A DNA stretch of 64,000 nt from Aculops lycopersici (taxonomy: Eukaryota > Arthropoda > Arachnida > Trombidiformes > Eriophyidae). The DNA is taken from the NCBI GenBank assembly GCA_015350385.1, contig WNKI01000001.1:1543870-1607869 (forward strand), given 5' to 3'. This document shows, piece after piece, positions 1 through 12,500 of this stretch (positions are counted from its first letter, which is position 1; every line of letters starts with the position of its first letter). Below the pieces are notes generated by a model that made no database searches, was not told where the DNA came from, and saw only the letters and a list, made by a program, of their open reading frames with translations. Made by a program: the position numbers and the translations under genes.

Positions 1-175
1 AAACTACAGTAGGTCGGCGATAGTTGACGTTATGTAACATAGTAGATGTAGCGGTAGTAGTGGTGGAAGCTGTATTCGTGGTGGTCGTGGCAGTTTTGGG
101 CGACACAACAGCTACTAGCGAGCTAGCCAACTTGCTGGCATTCAATCTGGACAAATATTTACCTTCGTATCGCAT
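1..175 (-). CDS. Partial exon at the window edge, probably the next exon of the giant disordered-protein gene
   Basis: On the minus strand a frame stays open from 175 to the window edge. It encodes a peptide starting MRYEGKYLSRLNASK, then a Thr/Ala-rich stretch, then MLHNVNYRRPTVV. It follows a pyrimidine-rich run and an AG (intron ending at 176). If read directly after that AG it is in phase 0, which matches the phase-0 donor at 3473 of the exon 3474-8222. The composition (Thr-rich, then basic) resembles the disordered protein upstream. The frame also stays open upstream of the AG, so the acceptor position is inferred. No known domain is recognised. A different acceptor or a chance open frame are the alternatives. 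Confidence 0.4.
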   Translation of the reverse strand, partial: MRYEGKYLSRLNASKLASSLVAVVSPKTATTTTNTASTTTTATSTMLHNVNYRRPTVV

Positions 176-3100
176 CTTTCCAGGGGGAGGAACGAGAAGC
201 ACGCAAAGTAAGCTTTGCAAAACGGTACAGTAGCCTAGTGGAAATCCAATCTTTCGTTCTCTCTCTCTCTCTCTATTTTTTCACGTCATCCCTCAAAGAG
301 GCCAAATCCCATGTCTCAAGATAATCATTCGGGAGGAGAATCGGCAAGAGACACGCCCTCCTCTCATTTCAATACCCTGTCCTCATGCTTGAGTGGTGAT
401 CCCTGCAAACCGGAAGTCTCTTTTAAGCTATCGGACGGAGAACTGAACCAATTTTGCAATGCTGTTGGGCGAGAAGAGAGAAAGAGAGAGAGAGAGAGCA
501 AAGTGGCTTGTTGAAGCAGAAGCTAGATTCAAACTTCGGGTCGTATCATCAGTCAAGCGACTTGCCTCTCTTTTTCACATATTAGCTTTGCCACCAAATC
601 GAGTTGTATTCAAGCGGATATTGCAACCTTTGTAACCTCTACCTGTCGAGAATTTCGCCTCCTCTAAGACAACATGTCGAGAAATAAACTCCAAGTCAGC
701 TTATGTATCGGCGGAGGAGAAAAAAGAAAGACAATCAGCCATTCATTCCTTCCCATACTGGAATCGTAGCAAGTTTAAAAGCTCGAAATTTCTCAATTGT
801 CTGCAGAGCTCGGAGGAAAAAGAGTGCGGCGGCAGCAGCTTGCATCGATCCATTCGGTTGAATTGATAATGGACGCCAAATGGGAATTGATAAGAACGAG
901 AGCACAGCTGCCATTTGAATCAAGTAATTCGCTTGCAAGCTTTAATCTGGTGGTCGATGTCCTTTTCTTAGGCAAATTTGGCAAGAGATCAAACCGAAGC
1001 GACCAACCTATCGAGAGGCAATTTAGAGAGGCTAACCCACCAGATATCGTTTTGCTCCCTCTCGCTTGGCTATTGTTAGCTCTGTCCCCTTGGCAATTAA
1101 ATCCAATAGAGAGCCGACCACACGAACACAACAAAGGGTAGTTATAATAATTCAGCTAATAATCTATGGCCACTTGTCATTGGCTGGCTAGCTACCATTG
1201 GTCTTGCCATTTTCTGGCCAAAGAGTGGACTTGCTCCAATGCCACCGATCGATTTCCTTTGCGATCGACCAGCCAAGGCGCGAGCATGGAATTTCGCGTG
1301 AGATAGAGCCGAGATATCATCTATCACTAGAGTTGTGCGGTTCGAAGGTCCAATTCGCAACGCGAGCTAGCGACGAAACGAGCCCGTGAGTGCACGAGGC
1401 CAAGAGGGGACAGCGAACTAATGAGCCTCTTCCGGTCGGTTGTCCGGCGGCTCGTGTGTGTGTTTGGGTGCGAGCCACGATTTGTTATTGTGCCGGGAAT
1501 TTGGCGCCGGCAAGTCCAACTGATGGATGCGGCACAATCAAAAAATCGTCCGGAGGGTTGTTCTCCGGTTACCGTTGGCCGCTGGTTGTTTGAGTAGTTG
1601 GGCTTTAGGTGGCCGAGAGGGCCCTGGCGGGCGGCGGCAGTGGCAGTGAGTTTCCAGCGAGTTACCTACTCGCCGGCGAGCGGAGGAACGAAGCAAGGGG
1701 TCCAACCACTCGCTTGCTCGAGTGGTCGACCTGAAACCCTTCTTGCTGACTCGACGAGGCAGCAAGAAGAGTTGTCGCAGGTAGGGGAGGAGGAGGAGCA
1801 GCGGCAACTCCGAGCAATAAGTTGGAGGGCCGAGAATCAGGAAGTGGCCAATGGCGTTGGTGGTGTCAGTGTGGGCGTGGACATGGACATGGAAGTTTCG
1901 CAATTTTAGCAGCAAATGGGGCAAGGCAGAGTATTTTCCCCTCCAAATTCCCCTCAGATCGAAAGCGAGGAAGCTGGCTAACAAGCAAACACCTAGACAC
2001 ATAGCGACACGCCAGAAACCCATCGTCGTCGTCCTTCTCGTTGTTGTCTCTCCTCTCACTTTAAGATTGGAAACTCGTGGTGGCAGCCGGCACAGTGGTA
2101 AACGACACACAAGCCAGACAGTCGAGTTAGTGGCGTTCCTTGGGCAACCAGTCGCCGAAACATGGACGCCTCTAATGGCGCCTCGGGCTCCTCCGGCGGC
2201 GAGCCACGAGCTCCAGTCAGGTCGGCGCTGCTGCTGCTTTTGCTCACTGTCCGCCCTCCGCCGGCGGCGCCAGCGAGTTTTGGCAGTCCGTCGGTGGGGT
2301 GGTCGCTTGCCCGCTCGCTTGGCGGAAACTGGCTAGCTAACTAGACTCGACGACATGACTAATGTTCCTTCGTCTCTCTCTCTCTCTCGCCGTCGGAGGC
2401 GAGCAAAAACCACCGTTGTCTTTGCTCGGCTTTCGTGGCGTCGGGGTATCGAAAGAGCAAAAAGAGAGAAGAAGGAAGAGAGAGAGAGAGAGAGAAACGA
2501 TACCAACTGAAAGGAGGCAGCCAAATAGACAGGCAGGCAAACCTCACGTTGCCTACTGCATCAAAACTAGTTGTACAAGAAAACTTCAGCGGGCATTAGA
2601 GCATGGCGCTGGGGCATCGGAGCCGAGCCCATGATATATGAGCTGCTTGTCTAGAGTTGATGTCGTGGACGTTGGTTTTGGTTTCGTTCTCGTTGCAGCT
2701 CTTTGGCTGAGCAAGTGTTTGCATTTGGATGCCCAAAGACAACTAACCAACCAACATGCAATGACACGGACAACAAGATCCAACAAGCAAGCAAGCAAGC
2801 AACCTACTGCCGCTAAAAACGAACCACAACATTGGAGATTTCAGCTTCTCCTCAGGTCTGAGCAAACTAAGCGTGGCCAACGAAAGAGCCGCTAGCGATT
2901 GAATGAGTGTAGTTACTCAAACACTACACCAGAGACTCGAGAGAGCAGCTAGGTAAAATTCGCAAACGAGCCGGCGAAAAATAAACGAACGGCTCGTTCG
3001 TTGAGCCGCCATTTAGTGCTTCGCTTTTCGGTGGCAAGCTAGACGGCGAGAGCTTGCCAAAGCTCCAACTGAACATGTTTAGTTGGAATGCGCTGGCTGC

Positions 3101-3473
3101 TTGGATGGTTGGTCTCACTCTGAAGTTCAGTTTGGTTCGGTTTTGTCGAGTCAAGTTTAGTTAAGTTTTGCTGCTGGCTTGGTGGTTCGAGAGGCGAAGT
3201 AGAGAGCAAGCAAGCAGGCAAACAAAACCACATGAGAGATGATGCCACTAGCGCCGCTGAGGCCATAAACACCTACACTGATCTCCCTCCGCTAGCTTCG
3301 GGCTTGAAGTTTGTCTCCCTCTTCCAATCGTTTCGTTTCGTTCCGTTTCGTCGTGTTGCGCTCGTTCAGAGTTTAGTATTCGCTCTAACTAAAGTTGGCC
3401 CTTTAGACTCTGGAGAGGGGAATAGCAAATGAGCAACTGGAGATAGGGAAGGGCTATGCAAAATAACACTTAC
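176..3473 (-). other. Putative large intron of the minus-strand disordered-protein gene
   Basis: It starts at a consensus GTAAGT donor (3468-3473 read on the minus strand) and is proposed to end at 176. Within it are CT/GA microsatellites (about 258-275, 481-499, 2370-2390, 2477-2496) and no convincing long ORF. A second good acceptor, with a long pyrimidine run and CAACAG, lies at 462-463; reading on from it in phase 0 gives 12 codons and then a stop at 423-425, a possible alternative last exon. Short ORFs on both strands here have low-complexity, arginine- or serine-rich translations typical of noncoding DNA. Confidence 0.4.
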
Positions 3474-3795
3474 GTTTGGCTGGTCGTTGGCCCCAACGCT
3501 CGACGCATTGTCATGACCATCGTTTCTGCAGGCAGCTTCATTCCCTTGGGCACCAGACGGTACGGCACCGCCGCCAGTCGCCGCGGTGGTTGTTACTGTT
3601 GGCTGAGTATTAGAGACAGACACCGACGCGCCTAGCGGCTGATTTGAGGTCGTTCCGGTCTCAGTGACTTCCGGTTGTCTGCCGCTCGGATCGCTTGAGA
3701 TTAACTGCTGATGTTGATGTTCTTGTTGATGTTGATGTTGATGTTGATGTTGTTGTTGTTGCTGCTGTTGCTGTTGTTGTTGTTGTTGTTGTTGT

Positions 3796-3869
<74 letters not shown>

Positions 3870-6800
3870 ATGCTGATGCTGATGCTGTTGCTGTTGCTGG
3901 TGTCTTGCTGAGCTGCTGCGCTCCATATCACTGCCCACAATTGCGGGCCTGGCCACCAACGAGCTTCTTCTCGATGCTTGAGCAGGTTGTTGCTGGTGTC
4001 CAAACTCGCGACTTGCTCCCTCGGCTCTCGATTCAGGTGGCCGCCTGTCCACATCGGCGAACTCCGCTTCGCCGTTTGGTGGAGGCGTGCCGTCTCCGCT
4101 CGATCGCTGGCAGCAGCAAAGAAAAAAGTACACCGCTTGCTGTTGGTTTTGCTGGGGAATTGTAATGGAGGCTGCCAGCGCGGAGCGCTGCTGTTGCAGG
4201 TATTGCTGGTTTTGGATTTCGCAAATCCTCCCCTTGGCCCCATTGTTGCCATTACCTCTTGCTCCCATTGGCTTCTGCTGCAGCTGGCACCCGGTACAAC
4301 TATTACCCAGACACCCAGTACAAGTTGACATCAGCTGACTCTCGCTAAGTTTTCTCCCGTTGATCGCTTGCTGTTGTTGCTGCTGTAGTTGGCCTAAACA
4401 ACTGCCACCGACCATTGAAACTCCACTAAAGGATCCATTGTGGCTGCAGCATCCACTCGTTGTACTACCGCTGCCACTAGCGGCGCCGCCGTTGCCAGCA
4501 TACTGAGCCGCCATCAGGTTGGCCAGATTGATCGACAGAATACTCGAACTTCCGCCGCCAATGCTGGAGCGCAACGAGCTCGTGCTGGCCGACCAACTTG
4601 GCGAGCTTCCGCGATCCGACTCCAAGGACTCTAGCCGCGATGTTCGAGCAAAGGGCACTTGGTGTCTATTGTTCTGATTGGCGCCGCTAATTCCGTTACT
4701 GCCACTTGTTTGGCGGAAGTGGTTTGGTCCTGCATGTTGACCAATGTATTGTTGTTGCTGTTGGTGCTGTTGAATGAGCCAATTTGTTGGCGAGGGCGAC
4801 GAGCTGCCCCCAGTGGAGTGGGTTGGCGACCGGCGTGAGTTGGCGGCGGATGATGAGGAGGCGTGGAGGTGAGCGTGGTTGGCGGACAGGAGGCCGGCGC
4901 CGCTGTGAGCAATCGAATAGTGTCCATGACTTGAAACCGCTGCAATTCCCGAAGAACCAAAGGGGTGGTTGGCCTGCTGGGCCTGGCGAGTGCGGCGGCT
5001 CATTGGGGGCGTCGGCAAACAGAGCGACGGCGAACGGGGCGCCGTGTATCTGTAGTGATCAAAGCCGGTGATTGTAGACTGGCGCCGTAGTTCAGGTAAG
5101 TTGGACAAATTACCTGAATGTAGGCCACCATCTTGCTGCTGCTGCTGTTGCTGTAACTTGCCACCAGTGCCGCTCACCTGGCTCATCGTTGAGCACGACG
5201 CCACCGAGAGGAGCGATGGACACTGAGTATTGAGACTATTGTTGTTGTTGTTGCTCGCTGAACAAACACCGTTTTGTTGCTCGCAACTTATATGAGTGGA
5301 AGTTACACTTGCCACTGGGGCCGCGGAAGCAGTCGTTTGGTCGAGGGAGGAAAAGTAATCACTGCAGGCTAGCGGCAGTTGGCTCGACTTCCGCTCCTGA
5401 TTATTGTTTATCGATTGAGGACTAAGTGGCCGTCTATTGTGCGATTGTTGTCCGTAACTCTCGCCACTGGCCCCGCTTTGCATACAATTGGCGCAAACGG
5501 AAGTGGTAGTGGAATTGTTATTGCTTGCTCCAATGGGCGGCTGCGATGGCCACAACTGGCGCCAGCTCGAGAAGTTGGTCAGTTGGTTGCCCACGGGACA
5601 GGAGACCCTTCGAACGCTGGGCGCCCAAACGAGCAGCGGTCTGGCTCCCGCTGCCGCCGAGAGTCTAGCTAGCAGCTCGTCGGTTCCCTGGATGTTGGTT
5701 GTGTTTGAGGTGGTTGCAGTTGCAGATGCGCTCGGATTTGGCTCGGACATGGAATGGTTGGTCTCTCGAGTTCGAATGTGGGGGGCGTTGAAGGATTCGA
5801 CCGGTTGAACGCTGGAGGAGGCCGCCGGCTGGCGCTTGCGACTCGGCGAGCCCTTCATTGTTGTCGCCACATTTGCTCCAGTGCTTAAATACGAGTTTGA
5901 TGAGGCAAAAATGAGCTCATCATCGTAAAAATAATCATCATCGTCGTCGTCGTCGCCTTCATCGCCTTCATCGCCTTCTTCTCCTTCTTCTCCTTCTTCT
6001 TCCTCTTCTTCCTCTTCTTCCTCTTTCTCTTGCTGCAAGAGGGAAACGACGCGACCGCCTCCCGCGCCTCCAACTTCCGCACTGGCGCCTAGCTCCATGT
6101 CGGGCTTTCTAATCGCTCGCTTCTCCCTTCGCCTAGCCTCCTCTTTTTCACCCTGGATCTCGACGCTTTGCCTTGTTTTCAGCTGCCGCTGTTGATGTTG
6201 TTGTTGTTGATGTTGACGTTGCTGCTCCTCGTGCTGCTCGTTAGCTGGCGAGTTGCCGACAGAATCTGCCGAAACTACTGTCGCTCCCATTGCTACTGTT
6301 GCTACCAGTGCAACGTCATTGCCGCTTCCGGTTGCGCTGTCAAACTCGCGCGTCTGGCAAACTGACAACGCCGCTTCAGTCGCTCGACCTCCCGTTTCCG
6401 GTTGCTGCGTTTCGCCGCTCGTCTCGTCGCGTGCTTGCGCCCCAAACTCGCTTGCCGCATTCGTTACGGTCGGGCTTGACTCGAGCGTTGCGCCGACTTC
6501 CGGTCGCTCGCCTATCTCTTGCTCACCAGTCGCCGACTTAAACGCACCATGTTTAAAGCTCCCATTGTTTCCCTTGGGCCGCCGCTGCTCTCTCGCTGTC
6601 GCGTCCTCGTATTTCACTTCCATGTCTTGGTATCGGTTGCCTTGAACTTCTACTTCGGCGTCGCCGTCGTCTTGGTCGCCCGAACTTTTGAGACTCTCGC
6701 TGCGCCACAAACGGCGCCGCCTACGATCGCGCGTCTCCTCCTCGAGTTGCTGTCTCTGCTCCGTGTCAGCTCCGTTGCGGTATCCACTAGTCTGTGATGG

Positions 6801-8222
6801 TATTTGCATGGAAGTAAATGCTTTTTGCTTCTCCTCCTCCTCATCTTCAACTCTTTCGTGATCTCGACTTTCAACTTCGCATTCATTCATCGAGGTTGGC
6901 GAGCCTGCGCTTATGGAGGGAGTGTAGCTAAAGTTGAGATCCGAGTCCAACTGAGTCAAATTGACTTCCTCCTCGTCGATGGAGTTTAATCTGAGTAAAT
7001 TGTTGCTGCAACTTGCGGTATTCTGACCAGCCATCAGCTCATCAAGAACTCCCGGTTGGTAGTTATCCCAATACTGTTGCTCATGCTGTCTCCTGCTACT
7101 GCTACTACTACTCGGCTGAAACAACTGAGCCTCGCTAGCTTGGCGCCGATTGAGCAGCAACAACTGCGGCCGGTTATTTGGATCCTCGTCGGATTTTTGT
7201 ATCAGCCTAGCGAGTGGACAGCCAGATACTTGGTTCTCTGCTGCTACTGTTGGTGCTGCTAGTGATTGCGGCGGCACCATTGACTCGCTACTGGTTGAGG
7301 TTGTAGTGGATATCACGTCCGTCGATTTGCTCGACTCACACAACCCGTCGTACTTCAAGCACTTATCTAAATCCAACTCAAACTCCCGGTTGTTGCGGGA
7401 ATTCAAGTTTGAGCTTGAATTCGAGTCGCTGCCAGAAGAAGCAGAGGAAGAGTTGCTACTCCTGCTGCTGCTGTTGCTCAATGTTGTATCACTGCTCTCA
7501 CTGCCGCTGGCAACTAGACGCCAGAAACATGCCCTCGCCGAGGCGCTCTGGCCGGAAGTTGAGCCAAAGTGCCCGGGGGAATTTTCCGCATTCTGGCTCC
7601 TACTCCTTTTATTCCTTCGCCTCTCTCGCTTGGCCCTCTTCCTAAGATCGGCTTTTTTCTCGGCTTCTTGGGACGTTGAAATACTTGACGTTGAGATCGA
7701 CATTGACGTTTCTGGTGACGACGATGATTCTGAATTTGGGGAGTTCGAGGAGGAGGAGGAGGAGGAGGAGGAGGAGGAGGAGGAGGAGGACGATGACGAC
7801 GACGACGAGTCCTCATCTGAATTTTTGCCACTTTCTAATGGACTAGCACCTGTTTCTGGTCTTAGTAGCCAATCGGATTCCTCGCGGTTCCGTCTGTTGG
7901 CCTCCGAATGGAAACGGCGATTTTGTTGCTGTTGCTGCTGGCCGCTAGAGTTTGTTCCTTGGCCCGAATCTGTGGAGCCACATGAATCTAATCTCTGGGA
8001 ACTCGTCTGTTTCCTAAGAGCAAAACGCTGAGTTCCAATGGGATTTCCGGTTAAAGTTACAGCCGCTGCTGATGACGTAACACTGTTATTGTTGATCAAT
8101 AAACTTGCCCCCGACTCCGCTACTTCAGCTTGCACCTTGCTTTCTCTTGCTGCTGCTGCTGCTGTTGGCTGATGATGCATAAGCATCTCGTTCGCCTCAA
8201 TGCCGAAATCTTGATTATCCAT
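3474..8222 (-). CDS. Very large low-complexity protein, main coding exon (partial, 1583 codons)
   Basis: A single uninterrupted minus-strand exon beginning at ATG 8222 (the in-frame codon just before it is GTG). It stays open to a GTAAGT donor at 3473, in phase 0; reading past the donor adds only 36 codons before a stop, so the gene continues into another exon. The protein is almost entirely disordered: a run of about two dozen Ser (around 7744-7800), an acidic Glu/Asp run (around 5935-6035), several Gln runs, and one run of about 40 Gln flanked by His-Gln repeats (3750-3869). Islands of more ordinary sequence include SPSLCLPTPPMSRRTRQ, SRLESLESDRGSSPSW and a Cys cluster STCTGCLGNSCTGC. I recognise no enzymatic or binding domain; these features suit a scaffold or regulatory protein, but that is inference. 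Ser/Arg-rich phosphosite-like patches are common. Confidence 0.75.
3704..3903 (-). repeat. Polyglutamine-coding repeat with an alternating CAACAG core
   Basis: On the plus strand this is a TTG/CTG repeat; in the coding sense it gives about 40 Gln in a row (3750-3869) bordered by CAT-CAA/CAG (His-Gln) units. From about 3798 to 3868 CAA and CAG alternate almost perfectly, so the unit is six bases, not three. Confidence 0.9.
5935..6035 (-). repeat. Acidic Glu/Asp-coding simple repeat
   Basis: TCx/CTTCTT trinucleotide repeats encode a run of about ten Glu, then Gly-Glu-Glu and Gly-Asp-Glu units, then a run of Asp in the giant disordered protein. Confidence 0.85.
7744..7811 (-). repeat. Polyserine-coding simple repeat
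   Basis: A plus-strand (GAG/GAC)n tract that reads as about two dozen consecutive Ser codons (TCC, TCG, TCA) in the minus-strand exon. It lies about 140 residues from the N terminus of the disordered protein. Confidence 0.85.
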
Positions 8223-9564
8223 CACTGAGAGTTTGTTGGTGATTTGTGGCCACTTGGCTGAGTTGTGTAATTTGAGTCGCTTGGCTTCGTCTAGTTTCTA
8301 GCTTGCTTGCTTGCGCGAGGAAAAATTGATCTGGTTAATGTTATTGTTTGAGTCTTGAATTTTCTTATTTGTACAGATGCTAAAATTCTGTCACAAGCTT
8401 GCAATTTGAGGCTTCTCTTGGTTGATATATATTTATAATTTAGGGATTCTTCATATAAATATTGTGTGTATGTATATGTATGTTGCCGCCACTGTTGTTG
8501 TTTTTGTTGTGTTGTGTTGTGTTGCTGTAGGACACTTGCTTTATCTGAGGCCAGCCCATAACACGCGCTCGCTGCTGGCTCGCCACTAGAATTGTGTGCG
8601 TGTTTGTATGTGCATGAATGTGGGGCGCGCGGGCTACACGCACGCTCACTGGTCGCTAGGCGCCGGAAGTAGCGAGACTGCGCACCTAGGTTCGAGCTGT
8701 ATTCGCGTGGGTCTTTCCGCTCGTGACGCCATCTGCTTAGTGTTATAAGAAGCACACTACAACTGCCACTATTCGGGAGGACCATCGACGGTTCGAGGGG
8801 GAGGAGCAGCTCCCTCGCATTTGGTTAAAGGATGTGACTCTGCAGTCGCCGCCCATTAAACGGGAGTTGACTAGCCGCAAAAGCTTGCCGTTAAGCCAAC
8901 CAGCCGACCAGCTTTCCAGTTCTCGAAATCTGGATAGCTGCCTCCCCCTGCACAGGTTCGATTTTAATGTGCACCGACAGAGTGCAGATACAAGCGAACC
9001 ACAAACTCAATCTAGTTATTGTTGTACTTAGAAGCAAAAAGAGAGTAACTTCCTGAACCCCACTCAAACAGCAAACGACCTGATGGCGGCGGCTGTCGCG
9101 TAATAATCGTTAAAAATATATATAAGTGGAGTCACGCTCGAGACAGCGGGAGCGCCAGCCCATTTTGTGGGCTCGATGCTTTGGCTGGAATGCTTTAGTA
9201 TTGGCCAATTTTTCCAAGCACCAGAGCCAATGCACCAGCAAGTATTGAAGGAAGATCGACTTCACACTAGTTACATTTTCTATTTCCTCAAAATATTTTA
9301 AATCAATACTTTTTCTGAGCTTAACTTCCGGTTTGGAAGGATATGAGGACGAAACAATCGATTTTTATGATGTGTGCGCTGTACGTATGTATATATATAT
9401 ATATATATATATAGATACTGAGTCCTAAACTGATGACTCTTTCAATGATTGAAAAGGATTGTTTAATTTGAACGTCACAGTAACATTTATCAAGGTTTAA
9501 CTTTAATATGAACGTTCGCCTAACAAGAGTCTCACCCCGAAACCGGAAGTCGCCGTTAGCCGCG
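8223..9564. other. Intergenic: 5' region of the gene at 3474-8222 and 3' region of the gene at 9565-14968
   Basis: No supported gene. A 164-codon minus-strand ORF (8291-8785) starts at an ATG but has no recognisable domain and lies where the 5' leader of the downstream gene should be; I treat it as leader sequence or chance. There is a (TA)n run at about 9390-9412. The sequence around 9113-9125 (AAAAATATATATAAG) is TATA-like. No clear AATAAA was found for the upstream gene. Confidence 0.6.
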
Positions 9565-12500
9565 TTACGAGGCTGCCTCCAGGTTGACCAAAGGCTGTCG
9601 CGAGTGCTTGATGTAGGTGCTTTTGGTCGGTGTCATCAAGTTTTGCGGAGAGTCGAGGTTTATGCAACAAGAGGAAGGAGATAAGAGTCGAGTTAGTTTT
9701 TTCTAGTTACATTGACCTACTCGCTGGTTCACCGCCGCCAATACAGAAATTCAAGCAGTCACCAAAGGAGCAATCTCCTGACTAGATAAAAGAGAGTAAC
9801 CCGATAGACTTTGCGAGAGATACTCACTTTACTTTGCTGTCCACTTTGCTACCGCGCATTCGATTAACACGCAAAGAATAGTCCCAATTTGGCGCTTGGT
9901 GCTGTTGCCCTGATACCTGCGATGATGATGCGGTCGTCGCCGAATGTTGAGAGGTGAAATGTTTGCTCGAGCTGCCCACTTGCACCTCGCCTGGCGCAAC
10001 AAACAACTTTGGTGGTTCTTGCAATAAACTTGGCGCCACGTTAAGCGGCAGATCGCTCAGCGTGTATTTTGTTTCACTGAGCAACTCCTTCCGCTCCCTT
10101 TGGTTGGTGGGGCTCCTTTGCAGCTGCTTACCGCTACTCCCCTTGGTTAAAGGACTACTTGTTCCGCCACCGGCGCCACCACCTGCACCCGACGATACCG
10201 ACTGCCTGTCGCCAGCCGCTGAGGCGGAATCAGTATCCGACTCGAAGGTTACTTGAGCCCGGAAGCGACAAAGCCGCTCGCCCAGCTGGTTCGCCATCGA
10301 GGTCCACGGATTTGGTGGCCGCTTTGGCCGGTTCCGAGGATTGCCCGAGTTAACTGAGGGATCTTCTTTCGGCACAGGCGCCACCAAATTCTGCTCGAAT
10401 TGGGTGCGTGTCCTTCGTTGGCTCTTCTGGGTGGTGGTTGTGATTGTGGTAGGCTCCGTTGCCACTGAGTTTTGAGTTGGCACCGCTAATGCTGTTGGCA
10501 AGACGCGAAATCTTGTCAACACCGTGGTAATTTCCGTATCCTTATCCACGTCGGTGGTGGCCAGCGGAGCGGCTCTCGTTTCGGACTCACCCCTAGCCAC
10601 AATCTCACCCGACCGAATCGGCCCCTTCAGATTATAAGTGTCCGGTTGTCCCTCCCTCTCTACACCGAACCGATTGAGACCGGCCGGCTCGCTGGAGCAA
10701 AAGGCGGGTGGCGGTGAGATCAATCGCGAGGTTTGCAAGTCTCTCGTAGTTGTGGTCGATTGTTGTGTGGAGGTCATTGTATTGGACCTTGGTGTAAAAA
10801 CGGGTAACCGTTGAGTGGATCTTCGACTTTGAGAACTCGTTTGCGATGTCACCATTGGTGGCGGACTGAGCATGCGTGAGCCACCCAACTGGTCAATGAG
10901 CTCGTCTACGTCGTCATCGACAAAGTTCAAACTATTGTCCCCCTCTGTGTCCTCCAAAACTGCGAGGTTCTGGCTCGAGGGCGAAGCTAGTCGCGACTTC
11001 CGGTTACTGGTGTCCGACGACGAGCTCATCCGGGCTCTTGGTGAGCTCGGTGCACTCTGATATTGGTGCTGCGACAATGATGACCTCAGATTGGCGCGCA
11101 TATTCGAGTTGGTGGTGTTGAGAATATTGCTACTTCCGGCGCCACTTTGTGCAAACCCACTGTCCATTGTCTCGGGATCGCTGGCGCTCAAGTTTGAGGT
11201 TTGGTCGGTGGGCATCATATTGGCAATTGGGGAGGGCGATGCGATTGGTTTTAGGAGGGAGGTGGTGTTTTGGGTTTGACTCTGGTTAACCCTTTGGTTA
11301 CTGTTCCTCAAAATGCCATTCAAATTCGGACTAGAGCGATCAATTTGATTTGTAGACGCAGATTGCCTATGACATTTTGGATCGGTGCCAACATTATTCG
11401 AGCCACCACCTGTTGTCGGAACTTGCTGAGTCTCGTAGCGACGTTCGCGTAATCGATCATCGTAAACCAATCGCCCATTTCGGCTCACCTGTCTCCTGTC
11501 CTCCGTTTCCTCCTCAATTTCAATTTTTCCTCTTGGTTGTTGTTGCTCTTGCTGCCGGTGCTGCTGCTGCTGTATCCTATTCCCCGAGTACAACCTCAGA
11601 TTTGGCTCGCTCAAATTGGGCGTGCTCCTTGCCGAGACTGGCGTCGCAAGTCTCCGTTGCTCTGGTTGCTGGTGGTTTTGTTGATCCGACGACAACCTGT
11701 TGTTGCTGGATGACGATTGATAAGTTGGGCTTCCAAATCCATTCGCCATAAGCTCGCGCGGTCTGATCAATGGACTTTTGCGTCCCAACTTTTCCCGGGC
11801 AATCTCTTCTTGCTCCCGGAGTCTTTTAATCAAGCCACCTGATGATTTCTGGGGCTGTGGCTCGGGCAACAACCTGTCTCCCCCAGGTGCTTGTCCAATT
11901 TGGTGCTTACTCATCTCCTCTGTTACTGCAATTGTCGGTACAGATAAAGGTATGACTTCCGGTGATCCCTCATTCTCATTGAATCCAGCTTCACTCTGAA
12001 CCAAAATTCGCTCATTAACTCTACCTGACTTGACCATTTTACCCGTCTTTGCGTCTTTACTAATCTCCTCCGTTTGCTTTGTGGCCCTCGACCTCAAATC
12101 GATGGAACTCTTGTTGTTTGCAAAGTGGTTGATTGTAGCCTGTGAGCTGAGCACTATCTTTCCTTGCTCATCAACTTCAACTTCCTGTCCCTCGGAAGAC
12201 GATGATTTTGTTTTCGTTGCTTTTGGTTTCTTGTTGATATCGGTCTCGAATTCATTAAAAACAGTCGAATTGCTCACTTCGCGCCACCGTTCTAGTTGGA
12301 GGTCGTCGTTTTCTCCTTTGGATTCTTCATTTGGTTGAGCTCTCGCCTGATCATTAGTTCCGCTTCGATTGGTTAAATTGGACATTGAGCTAGCTGACCG
12401 GAGACTAGAGCGCGACTCGGCCACCTGTCTGCGCAGTTGTGCCGCCACGACCGCTGGTGAGCTACTTCCGGTGATAGCATTCGGCTGCACTGTAAAGCCA

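Noticed and set aside
2337..2540. Minus-strand frame PSKDNGGFCSPPTARERERRR as another exon of the giant gene
   Set aside because: The preceding acceptor is weak and the peptide is mostly a GA-repeat translation.
3695..4165. Plus-strand Val/Ala/Leu-repeat ORFs
   Set aside because: They are complementary frames of the polyglutamine repeat.
7150..8031. Plus-strand ORF of 293 codons
   Set aside because: It is the antisense shadow of the Ser-rich part of the minus-strand exon 3474-8222; its Glu/Leu runs mirror the Ser repeat.
8291..8785. Minus-strand ORF of 164 codons upstream of the giant gene
   Set aside because: No domain, low-complexity and Tyr/Thr/His repeats from TG/TA simple sequence; likely 5' leader.
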